Virus record (IMG/VR): IMGVR_UViG_3300010885_011884
Coordinates: 1-21,544 of that record
DNA: 21,544 nucleotides
Direction: 5' to 3' (one strand)
From: a virus
Both the position numbers and the translations under genes were made by a program. Below, piece after piece: positions 1 through 8,151 of the stretch (within the stretch, counting starts at the first letter, position 1; every line of letters starts with the position of its first letter). The notes under the pieces are model-generated. The model saw only the letters and a list, made by a program, of their open reading frames with translations. It was not told the DNA's origin and ran no database searches.

Positions 1-37
1 AAGTCACGACAGAAACCAACTTGTCTTTATCGTTCAT
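1..37 (-). CDS. Start of an unidentified gene, cut by the window edge
   Basis: Only the first 12 codons are present, reading MNDKDKLVSVVT, and the frame stays open to the window edge. The ATG shares bases with the TGA of the upstream gene (an ATGA overlap at 34-37), and a GGAG ribosome site lies 8 bases before it, so translation start here is well supported. Its position at the end of a possible lysis cassette would suit an endolysin, a spanin or another lysis accessory, but too little is visible to name it. Confidence 0.6.
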   Translation of the reverse strand, partial: MNDKDKLVSVVT

Positions 38-348
38 CTTGCTTTCTCCATAATCTTTGCCCGTAAAGCTGGGCTATCCGATGTTCCTGCCCACTCTGGC
101 AAATTGTTCCAAATAAGCGTGTAATCATCCACGCTACACTTTGATTTATCAAGCCACGTCAGCATGGCCTTATGGCGCTCTGCTGGGTCATGCGTTGACC
201 AGGCAATCGCATATAACTCCTGTATCGCGCAACTCGTCTGCCTTGGCTTTGGCTTTGGCAATGGAGGAGGAGGCTCCGTAGACAGTATTAACTTGTCCTG
301 TGCTGCCGATACCGTTACCAACATTAAGAATAAAAATAAACGGCGCAT
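34..348 (-). CDS. Small secreted protein with a proline-rich linker
   Basis: The 104-aa product starts with a likely Sec signal peptide: MRR, a hydrophobic core LFLFLMLVTV at residues 4-13, and a small-residue cleavage region VSAAQ. A stiff proline-rich stretch (PPPPLPKPKP, residues 26-35) follows, then a folded-looking part with two cysteines (C40 and C71) that could form a disulfide in the periplasm. It lies 7 bases after a membrane protein gene and overlaps the next gene by ATGA. A signal peptide, Pro-rich linker and position after a holin candidate recall spanin-type proteins, but there is no lipobox cysteine and no C-terminal anchor, so a spanin role is only a guess. The ribosome site is weak (AAGTAG), which fits coupling to the upstream stop. 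Confidence 0.75.
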   Translation of the reverse strand: MRRLFLFLMLVTVSAAQDKLILSTEPPPPLPKPKPRQTSCAIQELYAIAWSTHDPAERHKAMLTWLDKSKCSVDDYTLIWNNLPEWAGTSDSPALRAKIMEKAR

Positions 349-355
349 TCATAAT

Positions 356-592
356 CTACTTAAAGCCGTGCTGTTTAGCAGAATCAAGAATGATGTAACC
401 AATACCTACAACCAACATCCAAATCAACGAAGTTAAAGTCTTCTCGATGATTGCTTTACGAAGGGTTATAGATTGAGCTTCTTTCTCGATAGCCATCCTA
501 ACCCAACGTTGTTCATCATCTGTCAACGAATTAACAGCTTTAATATGGAGCATTAACTCCGCTATGAATTCAGCACGTTCTTCAGGTGACAT
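356..592 (-). CDS. Small single-span membrane protein, holin candidate
   Basis: The 78-aa product has a charged, helical N-terminal half (residues 1-50, rich in Glu, Arg and Lys), one membrane segment at about residues 53-69 (TSLIWMLVVGIGYIILD) and a short basic tail ending HGFK. The size, single segment and late position fit a small holin or a holin-associated protein. I recall similar small proteins in other phages, with an 'E(R)xF... EAQSI.LR.AIIEKT' pattern before the membrane segment, but I cannot attach a proven function. An AGGA ribosome site precedes the ATG with good spacing, and only 8 bases separate it from the upstream stop. It could instead be a membrane-bound structural or superinfection protein. 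Confidence 0.75.
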   Translation of the reverse strand: MSPEERAEFIAELMLHIKAVNSLTDDEQRWVRMAIEKEAQSITLRKAIIEKTLTSLIWMLVVGIGYIILDSAKQHGFK

Positions 593-600
593 GATCGTTC

Positions 601-2289
601 CTATCGGGTTGGAGGTGCTATACCATTTTTAGACATATTGTTTTTAATTTTAGATGCCATCAATTCAGTCATTGTCCCTAGTATAGGAGATGCTTTCTTG
701 AAAGAAGACATATAAGATTCAGGATTAACGGCTACATCAGTAACAGCACCAGCAGGCCCACTCACTAAGCCAACTCCAAATGGAGCAGCAATTTTTGCCA
801 ATGGCCCCCAATCTCCCGTTTCTTTTGCATGACTATAAGCATCATATCCAGCTTTTCCAAGCAACCCAGCACTAACTAATCCAACAATTCCACCTAAATG
901 CGCTGGTGTTACTTTTCCATATTGCAAGTTTTCTTTTGGAACAACCATTCCTATAGATTTTCCTTCTCTTGCATATTTGTTAATTGTGGATGGAGAAGTA
1001 ACAATTTTTCCTTCAGGCGTATAAGCAATTCTTTCACCAAGTTCTTTCGGCCCAAAAGTTCCAGCATCAGCTTCAGACGCCGGTAATTTAGAAGCAAAAA
1101 ATGGAGCCATATTAGAAGGAACTCCTTTATTAATTTTTGCTTGAACTTTTTTATAATTTTCATCAGAACCAATAGGTTGCCCATTGTTAAACTGGTCAAC
1201 TATGGCCGCATAAGCTTCTTTTCCGTATGTATTGGCAATACTTACATCACCAGCACCATACCCTTTTAAAACAACTTTTCCTTCAGACGCATATTTAGCT
1301 TGAACTTCAGGAGGAACGGCGGCAGCAGCTTTTTGAACTCGTTCACTTAATACTGGTTCTTTAGGAGCTTCTGGAGGAACAACGGGTTTTGTTTGAGGGC
1401 CATTAGGAAGTTCTTTAGGAGACTCAGGAGCAACAACGCTTTCAGAAGTTAAGCTTGACGAATTTATTTTGTTAATTTCGTCTATATGAGCATTAGTAGC
1501 AGCTTTAAGTTTTGCTTGAGCTTCTGCTTTTCTTATTTGTTCTTGTTCAGGAGTTTCACCAAATTTAGAATATTCACTATTTACTACATCAGGACTGTTT
1601 TTAACAGCTTCTAAACGTGCATTTGCTTCTGCAATTGCAGCATTTCTTTTAGCAACTTTAGGATCAATTGGAGCAACAGGCGGGGCTACAGGAGCTTGTG
1701 GTGAAGCAACAGGAGTTTGCACACTAGGTTGTATAGTTGGAGCCACTTCAGAAGCAACACTTAATTTTTGTTTTAATTGCTCAACAGTAGGTTTTGTTTG
1801 TGCTTCAACCGGCGCAGGAGCTTGAGCATAGTTTGGAACATCAAATATTGGTTCACCAGCTATAGGTTTTTTTGAAATATCTAATTCAGGATCAATTCTT
1901 GAGAACAATTCAGGTGTTGCATTTGTTGCTGTTGTTGGTTTTGATTCACCAAATACTTTGTCTTTTAATGTTTTATATATTTTTTGATTTAATAAAACCG
2001 CAGCACCACCAGCAGCAGCACTAGCTAAAGGATGCTCTTTAACGTAATTAAAAGCACCTTGTCCAAGGTTTACTGCTTGACTACCCAAATCACTAGTAAC
2101 ACCAGGAACTAATGCTGCCGCCTCAGTAAGGTCTGGAGACGTAAGTTGTTCTAATCTTTGAACGTCAGTTTCTTTGTTTTGTTTTGCACGTTTTGTAACA
2201 TCAGGAAAGTCAGTTGGTTTTGGCAAAAGACTTGATCCTTCAGCAGAAGTTGAATCTACAGGTGTAGCAGTGCTTAAATCAAAAGCCAT
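601..2289 (-). CDS. Putative internal virion / DNA ejection protein
   Basis: The 562-aa product is low in cysteine and rich in Ala, Pro, Lys and Glu. It has a hydrophobic N-terminal stretch (residues 87-100, PLASAAAGGAAVLL), a long Pro/Ala/Gln-rich disordered linker (about 130-215), a helical charged stretch (about 215-275), a more compact region (about 325-445, including KGYGAGD and ANTYGKEAY), and two weakly hydrophobic Gly/Ala segments near the C terminus (about 466-486 and 498-520). Flexible linkers plus hidden membrane-active segments are what ejected proteins of short-tailed phages often show. I see no lytic transglycosylase or peptidase motif. Its ATG overlaps the upstream stop as TAATG, with a GAGG ribosome site 7 bases before. 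The ejection role is inferred from composition and context. Confidence 0.7.
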   Translation of the reverse strand: MAFDLSTATPVDSTSAEGSSLLPKPTDFPDVTKRAKQNKETDVQRLEQLTSPDLTEAAALVPGVTSDLGSQAVNLGQGAFNYVKEHPLASAAAGGAAVLLNQKIYKTLKDKVFGESKPTTATNATPELFSRIDPELDISKKPIAGEPIFDVPNYAQAPAPVEAQTKPTVEQLKQKLSVASEVAPTIQPSVQTPVASPQAPVAPPVAPIDPKVAKRNAAIAEANARLEAVKNSPDVVNSEYSKFGETPEQEQIRKAEAQAKLKAATNAHIDEINKINSSSLTSESVVAPESPKELPNGPQTKPVVPPEAPKEPVLSERVQKAAAAVPPEVQAKYASEGKVVLKGYGAGDVSIANTYGKEAYAAIVDQFNNGQPIGSDENYKKVQAKINKGVPSNMAPFFASKLPASEADAGTFGPKELGERIAYTPEGKIVTSPSTINKYAREGKSIGMVVPKENLQYGKVTPAHLGGIVGLVSAGLLGKAGYDAYSHAKETGDWGPLAKIAAPFGVGLVSGPAGAVTDVAVNPESYMSSFKKASPILGTMTELMASKIKNNMSKNGIAPPTR

Positions 2290-3941
2290 TATTTCACCTC
2301 AATAAATTGTTTTTTATCTGGACTGACGTATGCTTTATTACCTTTTGAATCGGTATGCAATGTCCATCCAGCAGGAATCTTAGGAGCAGCAACAGGAGGT
2401 GGCCTACCAGTTACAGGAGCAGTAATTTGATTTGCAGCAGTTTGAGTCGGTGGAGCAACTGCACCAGAAGATTGTTCCGGTGCTTCATTTTTACTAGCAT
2501 CACGCAAAACTGAACCAATAGCTGTTGCAAAAGATTGATTTGTTCTCTGTTGATCTGGATGCTTAACAAATTGAGTTTCTATTTGCCCAATAGGAGGAGC
2601 CATACCCGTTTTGTTATATGCTTCTATAGCACCGTTATAGTACGGCTGGTAATTTTTTAATTGCGTAATGTTGTATTGCGCTTTTAACAATTCAGCTTTT
2701 AACAAACCAAGATTGTCGCCAATTTCTTGAGGCGCAAGTCTTGCAACAAATCCAGGTTTTTTGTAATCAGACAATGAAGTCTGATCTTGAGACATTTTGT
2801 TAATTAATTGATGGGCATTTAACAATTTATCAATTTGTTGTACATCCAATCCTTTTAAACGAGCATCAATTAATAATTGACGAGTTTTTTGCAAAGCAGA
2901 TTGTTCGTTTTGACTTGATGTACCTGAAATATTGAGATTAGTAGTCCCGCCACTTAAATTTGTTGTGTTTTTAACATTTGCACCTGCTGCAATATTTCCA
3001 GAAACACCGCTACTAATTTCTCCTGGAGTTGTGGCTTGAGCAGTACCACCGCCAGCTTTTACAGCAGCATTTTTTTCGTCAGAAGTAGATGCATTTGCAC
3101 TAGCAGTTTTTCCTTTTTGAGTGTTTGTACTTCCTGAAGATCCCGTAGTTATGTTTTTGCTTGCAATTGACAATGCTTGTCGTAATGAATCTGCTGGAAC
3201 ATTTTTTAAATCTTGTAATCCATTTATTGCATCAACAACAAATGCTTCTTGAGGAACAAAAGTTGAATAAAATTGAGCATTTCCTTTTTGATCCACATCT
3301 GCTGCTTGAGCCCTAGTCTTATACATTTCTTTACTAGCCACGCCAGCAATTGTGTTGTCAAAAGAATCGTAGCTAACGCCCCTGTCTTGCAAATCTTGTG
3401 CAGATAATTGATTACCTTGAGCATCTACAGTTTTTACAGGATTACCAAAACCATCAACGGTTTGGTAATACATATCACCTTCTTTGCCCCATTTAATTTG
3501 CGTTTTTTGTTCTCCACCAGTAATAAGTTTAAAAGCAGTAGCATCTTGTCCCAAAATAGACGCGATCAATGCTTGACCAAGTTGAGGTTTATGAGAATAC
3601 TGTTTGATGGCATTTGCAACTGCAATGTTGCCTTCAGGAGTGCCAGGAGTGCCAGCAGCATAAACGCCTTGCTTAATACGCTCGTACTCGTTTAATTGAG
3701 TTGACAGCTCTTTTTTCTTTTCATACGCAAGATCAGAAACAACAGGATTTGTTGAATTTTTGCTTAGTTGATCTAAAACGGTAACCGCTTGTTTTGGATC
3801 AGTAGTGGTTGCGGCAGTGTTCCATGCCATTCTGTCTTTGTTTACTTGAGCAGCATTATTTTCAGCAACAGGGTCTAAAGGCGCTCCACCAGCATTGTAT
3901 TGCTGCATAAATGCGCTAGGTTGTGTGGGATCAGCCATCAT
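2289..3941 (-). CDS. Putative internal virion / DNA ejection protein
   Basis: The 550-aa product has a helical N-terminal region (about 30-130), a region with alternating strands and helices (about 150-260), a Ser/Thr/Asn/Gly-rich low-complexity linker (about 275-345) with no charged core, a helical region (about 345-470), and a Pro-rich stretch before a small C-terminal unit (about residues 520-550) containing PAGWTLHTDSKGNKAYVSP. Asn, Gln, Ala and Thr enrichment and the neighbouring genes suggest a structural protein packed in the particle. The gene follows its upstream neighbour without a gap (TAA directly before ATGATG). The second ATG, at 3938, is better spaced from the AAGGA ribosome site (7 bases against 4), so the true product may start one residue later. 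Confidence 0.7.
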   Translation of the reverse strand: MMADPTQPSAFMQQYNAGGAPLDPVAENNAAQVNKDRMAWNTAATTTDPKQAVTVLDQLSKNSTNPVVSDLAYEKKKELSTQLNEYERIKQGVYAAGTPGTPEGNIAVANAIKQYSHKPQLGQALIASILGQDATAFKLITGGEQKTQIKWGKEGDMYYQTVDGFGNPVKTVDAQGNQLSAQDLQDRGVSYDSFDNTIAGVASKEMYKTRAQAADVDQKGNAQFYSTFVPQEAFVVDAINGLQDLKNVPADSLRQALSIASKNITTGSSGSTNTQKGKTASANASTSDEKNAAVKAGGGTAQATTPGEISSGVSGNIAAGANVKNTTNLSGGTTNLNISGTSSQNEQSALQKTRQLLIDARLKGLDVQQIDKLLNAHQLINKMSQDQTSLSDYKKPGFVARLAPQEIGDNLGLLKAELLKAQYNITQLKNYQPYYNGAIEAYNKTGMAPPIGQIETQFVKHPDQQRTNQSFATAIGSVLRDASKNEAPEQSSGAVAPPTQTAANQITAPVTGRPPPVAAPKIPAGWTLHTDSKGNKAYVSPDKKQFIEVK

Positions 3942-4307
3942 TTATTCCTTGTGCTTGTCTAGGTAAGAATTGCCTATGTCATGATCTGATAGAGCATCTA
4001 GATTATTAAATTGCTTAGTGCTTGTGTATGGATTAAACGAAACTATTTGTCCTGTGTCGTCAACAAAATTATTAGGAACAATGGGTTGTTGTTTTATAGG
4101 TGTTATTGTTGGAGGAGGAAGACCGCCCTTTTCATCTTGAAAACCAGGCATTAAATCATCTAAAAAACCAGTTGCACCTGTTCCATGAAGCAAAGCAATT
4201 GCTGCTACTTTTTTTAATTTAGCTTTTTGCTCGTCAAGAAATCCTGGCCCAGCCAATTCTTGACCAAATTGACTAAGACCAGCACCAGCAAAAGGACTTG
4301 TAGCCAT
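3942..4307 (-). CDS. Small structural-module protein of unknown role
   Basis: The 121-aa product has a Gly/Phe/Leu-containing N terminus, a basic helical stretch (LDEQKAKLKKVAAIALLH, residues 24-41), a Pro-rich middle and an acidic C-terminal part ending DKHKE. I do not recognise a family. It sits among ejection-type genes and is presumably a virion or assembly partner of the proteins encoded on either side. The upstream stop and this gene's ribosome site are fused in TAAGGATTTACTATG, which suggests translational coupling. Confidence 0.7.
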   Translation of the reverse strand: MATSPFAGAGLSQFGQELAGPGFLDEQKAKLKKVAAIALLHGTGATGFLDDLMPGFQDEKGGLPPPTITPIKQQPIVPNNFVDDTGQIVSFNPYTSTKQFNNLDALSDHDIGNSYLDKHKE

Positions 4308-4316
4308 AGTAAATCC

Positions 4317-5039
4317 TTAAATCTTAAATCCGCTGCTCTTGCTAGAGCCAGTAGACGTACCACCTTGCGTACCAGCGTAGTTGGGGTTGGTAGATGCTTG
4401 AGGCGTACCAAACACAATAGAAGCATACTTGCTGTACAGGTCTTGTGGCGCTCCAGCGTATCCAATACGGGAAGCAGCGGCAGTATTTGCGGCATTCAAA
4501 CCTTGACCACCAATATTAGCCAATTGGTTAGCGGCAGCAGCTTTGTTAGCCTGAACCTGGGCTTGCGCTCCAGCAGCAGCAGTAGCCTGTCGTTGAGCAT
4601 TTAGACCGGCTAGATTGGTATCTGCCAAGGCCATACGAGCCGATCCTAGACCACCAGCACCACCGTACATGGCATTCTGTCCAGCTTGGCTTTCCCGAGC
4701 AGATTCACGTCCTGCTTGCAGTGCAGCATTGACTTGTCCTTTTTCGTAGTTGGGGTCAAACAAAGATTGAAGACCCTTTACACCGGACAACAAACTACCA
4801 GCCCCTACAGCACCTTGTAAAGCACCTGTACCGGCAGCTACATCAGACGCAGCATTAGCGGCATTGGTAACACCTCCAGCAGCATTGTTGTATACGTTCT
4901 TTGCACCAGTTACCGTATTTTGGTAAGCAGGAAGAAACGTATTCTTTAAAGCTTCATTTTGTATTTGAAGAGTTTCTTTTTGTTCAGGAGTCATCTGAAC
5001 AGTATTTGTCTGAGTACCAGACGATTTGCCCATTCCCAT
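4317..5039 (-). CDS. Putative DNA ejection / internal virion protein
   Basis: The 240-aa product is very rich in Ala, Gly, Gln and Asn. It starts with a polar segment and TPEQKETLQIQNEALKN, has a Gly/Ala central region, then GGLGSARMALAD and a long Ala/Gln helix (about 145-185), and ends in a Gly/Ser/Thr tail with YSKYASIVFGTPQ before it. A 'GGxGSxRxALA' turn followed by an Ala/Gln-rich helix and a 'Y...GTP' tail is a pattern I associate with small ejection proteins of P22-like and environmental podoviruses. The likely role is to leave the particle with the DNA and help it cross the envelope. A GAGGT ribosome site is correctly spaced before the first ATG; MGMG allows a start two residues later. 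Confidence 0.75.
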   Translation of the reverse strand: MGMGKSSGTQTNTVQMTPEQKETLQIQNEALKNTFLPAYQNTVTGAKNVYNNAAGGVTNAANAASDVAAGTGALQGAVGAGSLLSGVKGLQSLFDPNYEKGQVNAALQAGRESARESQAGQNAMYGGAGGLGSARMALADTNLAGLNAQRQATAAAGAQAQVQANKAAAANQLANIGGQGLNAANTAAASRIGYAGAPQDLYSKYASIVFGTPQASTNPNYAGTQGGTSTGSSKSSGFKI

Positions 5040-5044
5040 GATTA

Positions 5045-5371
5045 TTACCTCTTACCTTTGCTGGATGAACCAGAAGTACCGGCAGAACCTTTGCCGCTAG
5101 GTTGGGTTGAATTATCCCACATACCATTTTGTCCACCATTACCCTGAGTCATGTTTTGGTCAATGGTATTCGAATATGCGTTTGGCATACCCATTTGCGG
5201 TTGACCACTTTGACCTGGAAACGTTACCGCCCCTTGGGAGCCTTGCATCTGCTCTGGAGCTGCATATTCTTGAGAACCACCTTTGCCGCTAGGAGATGAT
5301 TGAGATGAAGCCACACCTTTTCCAGAGGATGAACTCTGAGGTGATTGAACTTGTGCCGATGGTGCGCCCAT
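5045..5371 (-). CDS. Ser/Gly/Gln-rich low-complexity protein
   Basis: The 108-aa product is almost entirely Ser, Gly, Gln, Pro and Asn, with few hydrophobic residues. The short element SGKG occurs at three places (near residues 16, 28 and 92), and the last residues are basic (SSSKGKR). Such a protein is unlikely to have a fixed fold. It may be a flexible virion component or a linker-type assembly factor delivered with the ejection proteins encoded downstream. The ribosome site GGAG overlaps the upstream TAA (GGAGTAAATCATG). Confidence 0.7.
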   Translation of the reverse strand: MGAPSAQVQSPQSSSSGKGVASSQSSPSGKGGSQEYAAPEQMQGSQGAVTFPGQSGQPQMGMPNAYSNTIDQNMTQGNGGQNGMWDNSTQPSGKGSAGTSGSSSKGKR

Positions 5372-5374
5372 GAT

Positions 5375-5794
5375 TTACTCCGGTTTGGAAGGCCAAATAA
5401 TATTAAAAGGGTCAGATTGCGTTGTTATATCACGCAATTCCTGACGATATGTTGCCCATGCTGCTTTGTTGCTTAAAACAACATCAGGCAATTGAGTCCA
5501 ATCTGATTCTGCAAGCAAAGTATTACGTTGGGCTTTTACTACTATCCATTGCGTTTGATCTGTCCTTGGATCAATCCATTGCTTTGTGTCATAGTTAAAA
5601 ACAGAATATGAATTTGGAGCCGGAGGAATATTAACAGGCAAATTATTTATTACATAAAATTCATTTCCAGGATAAATTCCTGAAACGTATTTTTCAATAG
5701 TGGGATCATATTGAGAATTTATCTTATCATCAGGACAAATAGTTACCCTTACAATTTGACCATTGCTTTGCAAATATATTGATATATCAGCCAT
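5375..5794 (-). CDS. Tail (fibre) assembly chaperone-like protein
   Basis: The 139-aa product has a mainly beta N-terminal half and a C-terminal domain (about residues 80-139) with R90NTLLAESDWTQLPD, then a helix WATYRQELRDI, and a closing WPSKP. This 'R..LL..SDWTQLPD...WA.YRQ.LRDI...WP..P' signature is that of the phage tail assembly chaperone family often found directly after fibre genes, whose members help fold or attach fibres. It follows the 785-aa tail-tip gene and overlaps it as TAATG. There is no recognisable ribosome site; the preceding bases are GAAACAAAAAAATA. Expression therefore probably depends on coupling to the upstream gene or on a frameshift at the A-run. Similar chaperone pairs in other phages are frameshifted, but not known to be so for this family. 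Confidence 0.8.
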   Translation of the reverse strand: MADISIYLQSNGQIVRVTICPDDKINSQYDPTIEKYVSGIYPGNEFYVINNLPVNIPPAPNSYSVFNYDTKQWIDPRTDQTQWIVVKAQRNTLLAESDWTQLPDVVLSNKAAWATYRQELRDITTQSDPFNIIWPSKPE

Positions 5795-8151
5795 TATTTT
5801 TTTGTTTCTAAAGTTGCAATGGTGCTAATTTTGTTATAACCGTTATACGAAGAAGGATAAGATGCTTTAAAAACCAAAGTATAAGAATTTGAACCAGACG
5901 GAGGATTGTCCATTATAGAAAATGTACACAAATCACTTCCTATACCTCCATAATAATCATATCCAACTCCAGCCCCACTTTTTGGAGTTTCAAAAAGAGT
6001 TGTACCATTTCTTTTTAATGAAACGACAAGCGCACTTGCTCCACGATCTCCATCGTTATTAATGATTTGAGAAGGTGGAACGTATGAGGTTGAAACTGTA
6101 ACAAGAGTTGGTGCACCTGTAGAAGTTACCGTTTGAGTTAAAACTGTAGTAAAAACAGGGTCATATCCACTACCTGAACTGCCTGCGGCATAAATAACAG
6201 TAGCTGCATAACTGGTTGTACCATTAGGAAGAGTTACTGCATTATTTCCAATCTTCAATGTTTCTACTTGTAAATCGCCAATCTTTGCCGTGGTAATTGT
6301 TGCATCAGCTATTGCAGCATTTGCAGCAGTAATACTATTTGCAGCCATGTTTGTAGCGGAAATAGTAGCTGCTGCAATTTGAGTTGCAGTAATAGTATTT
6401 GATGCAATGTTTGTTGCTGTTAAAGTATTAGCAGCAATCCTGTCGCCAGTAATAGTATTGGCAGAAATCTTATCACCAGTAATTGTGTTTTGAACAATTA
6501 AACTTCCGGTTATATAAGTAACAAACGTTGTCCAAGAAGTTATATACCTATAAACAATAGCATTGTTTTGTATGTTGTAGCTTAAAGTGCAAATGTCTCC
6601 AGCAACAGGAGTTCTTCCAATTAACGCTATTACTTCAGCATCAGTTGGTGGAGATCCATCATTTGCAGTTCTTGTAATAACGTAAGTAGCTGCTCCATTT
6701 CCACCGTTATAAGAAATTGCTCTAATGCTATTGCTTGTGTTAGTCCAATCCAACGTTGAAGTTGTAGTGGTAGCAGTTACTGATAAAGGATAAGTAATTG
6801 ACCACAAATAATTTCCAGAAGTGGTATTGCTAGGAGCCGATGTATACCATCCACTAGGCGCTGTATAAGCTCCTGTAGCCCATGTATAGGTAGATGTTGT
6901 AGTAGGTCTTGTTGGTGGTGTAGAAGAGCCTGTCCATTGATAAATGGTAGGAAAAGCAGACATTACACCATTTGCACCAGCTTGACCAGCAGGGCCGTTA
7001 TAGACAATCGGCATTACTATTGTCTTGCTACCAGGGCTTGATAAATTTGATCCGTTAACAGTCAATACTACCGTTACAGACGTAGCAGAAGAATTAGGAG
7101 TTATTACAACAGATGATGTTGTAGCAGATGTCGGAGTTGCACCAGTAATAGACCAGCTATAAGTAGGACTAGTAACGTTAGTCGTTATGGCTGTTAGCGT
7201 AGCAGTAGCTGGCGTAAATGCACCACCAGCATTTTGCGTAAAAGAAGAATATCCAGAAATATCAATTGTTGGGCCAGAATAACCCGTAGCACCAGGATCA
7301 GCAAATACAAACTGAACAGTTGCTACTGCTGCTTGCGTCACAACACCAAGATTGTTTTTATAACGTATAGGAACGCTTATGAAAGCAGGGTTTGCCGACA
7401 TTGCTGTTGGTGCAGGCCACAACGCATAATCACCGGCATCTGTTGGATTTCCAACCGTAATATTGGTGTAAGAAATATCCCCGTTACCCGTAGTTGAGGA
7501 ATTACCAATGCGCCAAGAATTGCTAACAAAACCAACGTTTGAATCAGTTTGAGCATCCGTAAAAGGAATAACAATGCCTTGTTGAATTGAATACAACGCA
7601 GCTTGTACCCCTGTAAAACTAGGAGTTAACGGCAATCCAGATCGAGGAACTTGTAATGTACTTGGAGTGAAATACGAGAAAAATACTTGTGCAATTACAG
7701 GAATATTTCCAGACGTAACAACATCCAAATCAATAGACGCACCTGGATCAACTAACCATCCTGTATCTGGAGCGTATTGTGAAACGGCAAACTGAATTTG
7801 TCTTCCACCAGTAGATACATAAAACAGAAATTTAGTTGTACCAAATCCACCTGTTACTTTATTCCAAATGTAATCAGTGTAATTAGATGATTCTGAAGAA
7901 TTGTCATTATTTCTAATTCCAAAATACTGACGATTTGTTGGTACGTTACTAAAGTTTACAGATCCGTCAAACGAATCTGCGTATTTAATAGCCATGTACT
8001 TGTACAAGTAACTAAGAATGTTTCCTGTTGGGCCTTTGACTTCACCCGTGTTAGGATCGCTAGTAACGCCTGTACTAAAGTTGCTCAATAGATAATTAAT
8101 CGCCTCAGATATTTCTGATTGCGAGGGATTACCATCAAGAGCATAAGGCAT
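5794..8151 (-). CDS. Large tail-tip or tail fibre protein
   Basis: The 785-aa product has a distinct N-terminal domain (1-285) that probably attaches it to the tail. An Ig/PKD-like beta domain follows (about 296-384), then a short collagen-like GPAGQAGANG (386-395), a beta domain of the type seen in central fibre proteins (about 398-478), a 10-residue-period stalk (about 553-640), and a C-terminal beta domain (650-785) that could be the receptor-binding knob. This order resembles the distal part of lambda J-type and other central fibre proteins, although the N terminus is different. It lies between the nozzle gene and a chaperone-like gene, as expected for a fibre. The ATG overlaps the upstream stop as TAATG, with GAGGA before it. 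Confidence 0.8.
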   Translation of the reverse strand: MPYALDGNPSQSEISEAINYLLSNFSTGVTSDPNTGEVKGPTGNILSYLYKYMAIKYADSFDGSVNFSNVPTNRQYFGIRNNDNSSESSNYTDYIWNKVTGGFGTTKFLFYVSTGGRQIQFAVSQYAPDTGWLVDPGASIDLDVVTSGNIPVIAQVFFSYFTPSTLQVPRSGLPLTPSFTGVQAALYSIQQGIVIPFTDAQTDSNVGFVSNSWRIGNSSTTGNGDISYTNITVGNPTDAGDYALWPAPTAMSANPAFISVPIRYKNNLGVVTQAAVATVQFVFADPGATGYSGPTIDISGYSSFTQNAGGAFTPATATLTAITTNVTSPTYSWSITGATPTSATTSSVVITPNSSATSVTVVLTVNGSNLSSPGSKTIVMPIVYNGPAGQAGANGVMSAFPTIYQWTGSSTPPTRPTTTSTYTWATGAYTAPSGWYTSAPSNTTSGNYLWSITYPLSVTATTTTSTLDWTNTSNSIRAISYNGGNGAATYVITRTANDGSPPTDAEVIALIGRTPVAGDICTLSYNIQNNAIVYRYITSWTTFVTYITGSLIVQNTITGDKISANTITGDRIAANTLTATNIASNTITATQIAAATISATNMAANSITAANAAIADATITTAKIGDLQVETLKIGNNAVTLPNGTTSYAATVIYAAGSSGSGYDPVFTTVLTQTVTSTGAPTLVTVSTSYVPPSQIINNDGDRGASALVVSLKRNGTTLFETPKSGAGVGYDYYGGIGSDLCTFSIMDNPPSGSNSYTLVFKASYPSSYNGYNKISTIATLETKK
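5797..5803 (-). promoter_or_regulatory. A_AAA_AAA slippery heptamer before a stop codon
   Basis: The last codons of the 785-aa gene read ACA AAA AAA TAA, so the transcript carries a run of seven A in the exact X_XXY_YYZ register for a -1 ribosomal frameshift. A -1 slip would read AUA and then AUG GCU, entering the frame of the downstream chaperone gene from its first codon. The heptamer sequence, its register and the fusion product are directly visible; that slippage happens is inference. Confidence 0.5.
6290..6486 (-). repeat. 30-bp coding repeat making a 10-residue stalk
   Basis: Residues about 553-620 of the 785-aa protein repeat every ten residues on the pattern NTITxxxIAA (NTITGDKISA, NTITGDRIAA, NTLTATNIAS, NTITATQIAA, ATISATNMAA, NSITAANAAI). 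Thr-Ile/Leu-Thr and Ile-Ala positions recur in phase, as in trimeric beta-helical or coiled stalks of phage fibres. The repeats differ at the DNA level, so the array is not a fresh duplication. Confidence 0.8.

Noticed and set aside
386-592. Second membrane segment in the 78-aa protein, which would make it a class II holin
   Set aside because: Only one hydrophobic stretch is long enough (residues 53-69); the N-terminal half is charged.
951-1199. Leu/Lys-rich minus-strand frame within the 562-aa gene
   Set aside because: A shifted reading of Ala/Pro/Lys codons. The translation looks like noise and has no start signal.
4214-4495. Minus-strand frame overlapping the 121- and 240-aa genes
   Set aside because: Leu/Arg-rich out-of-frame reading with no ribosome site; both overlapped genes have good start signals.
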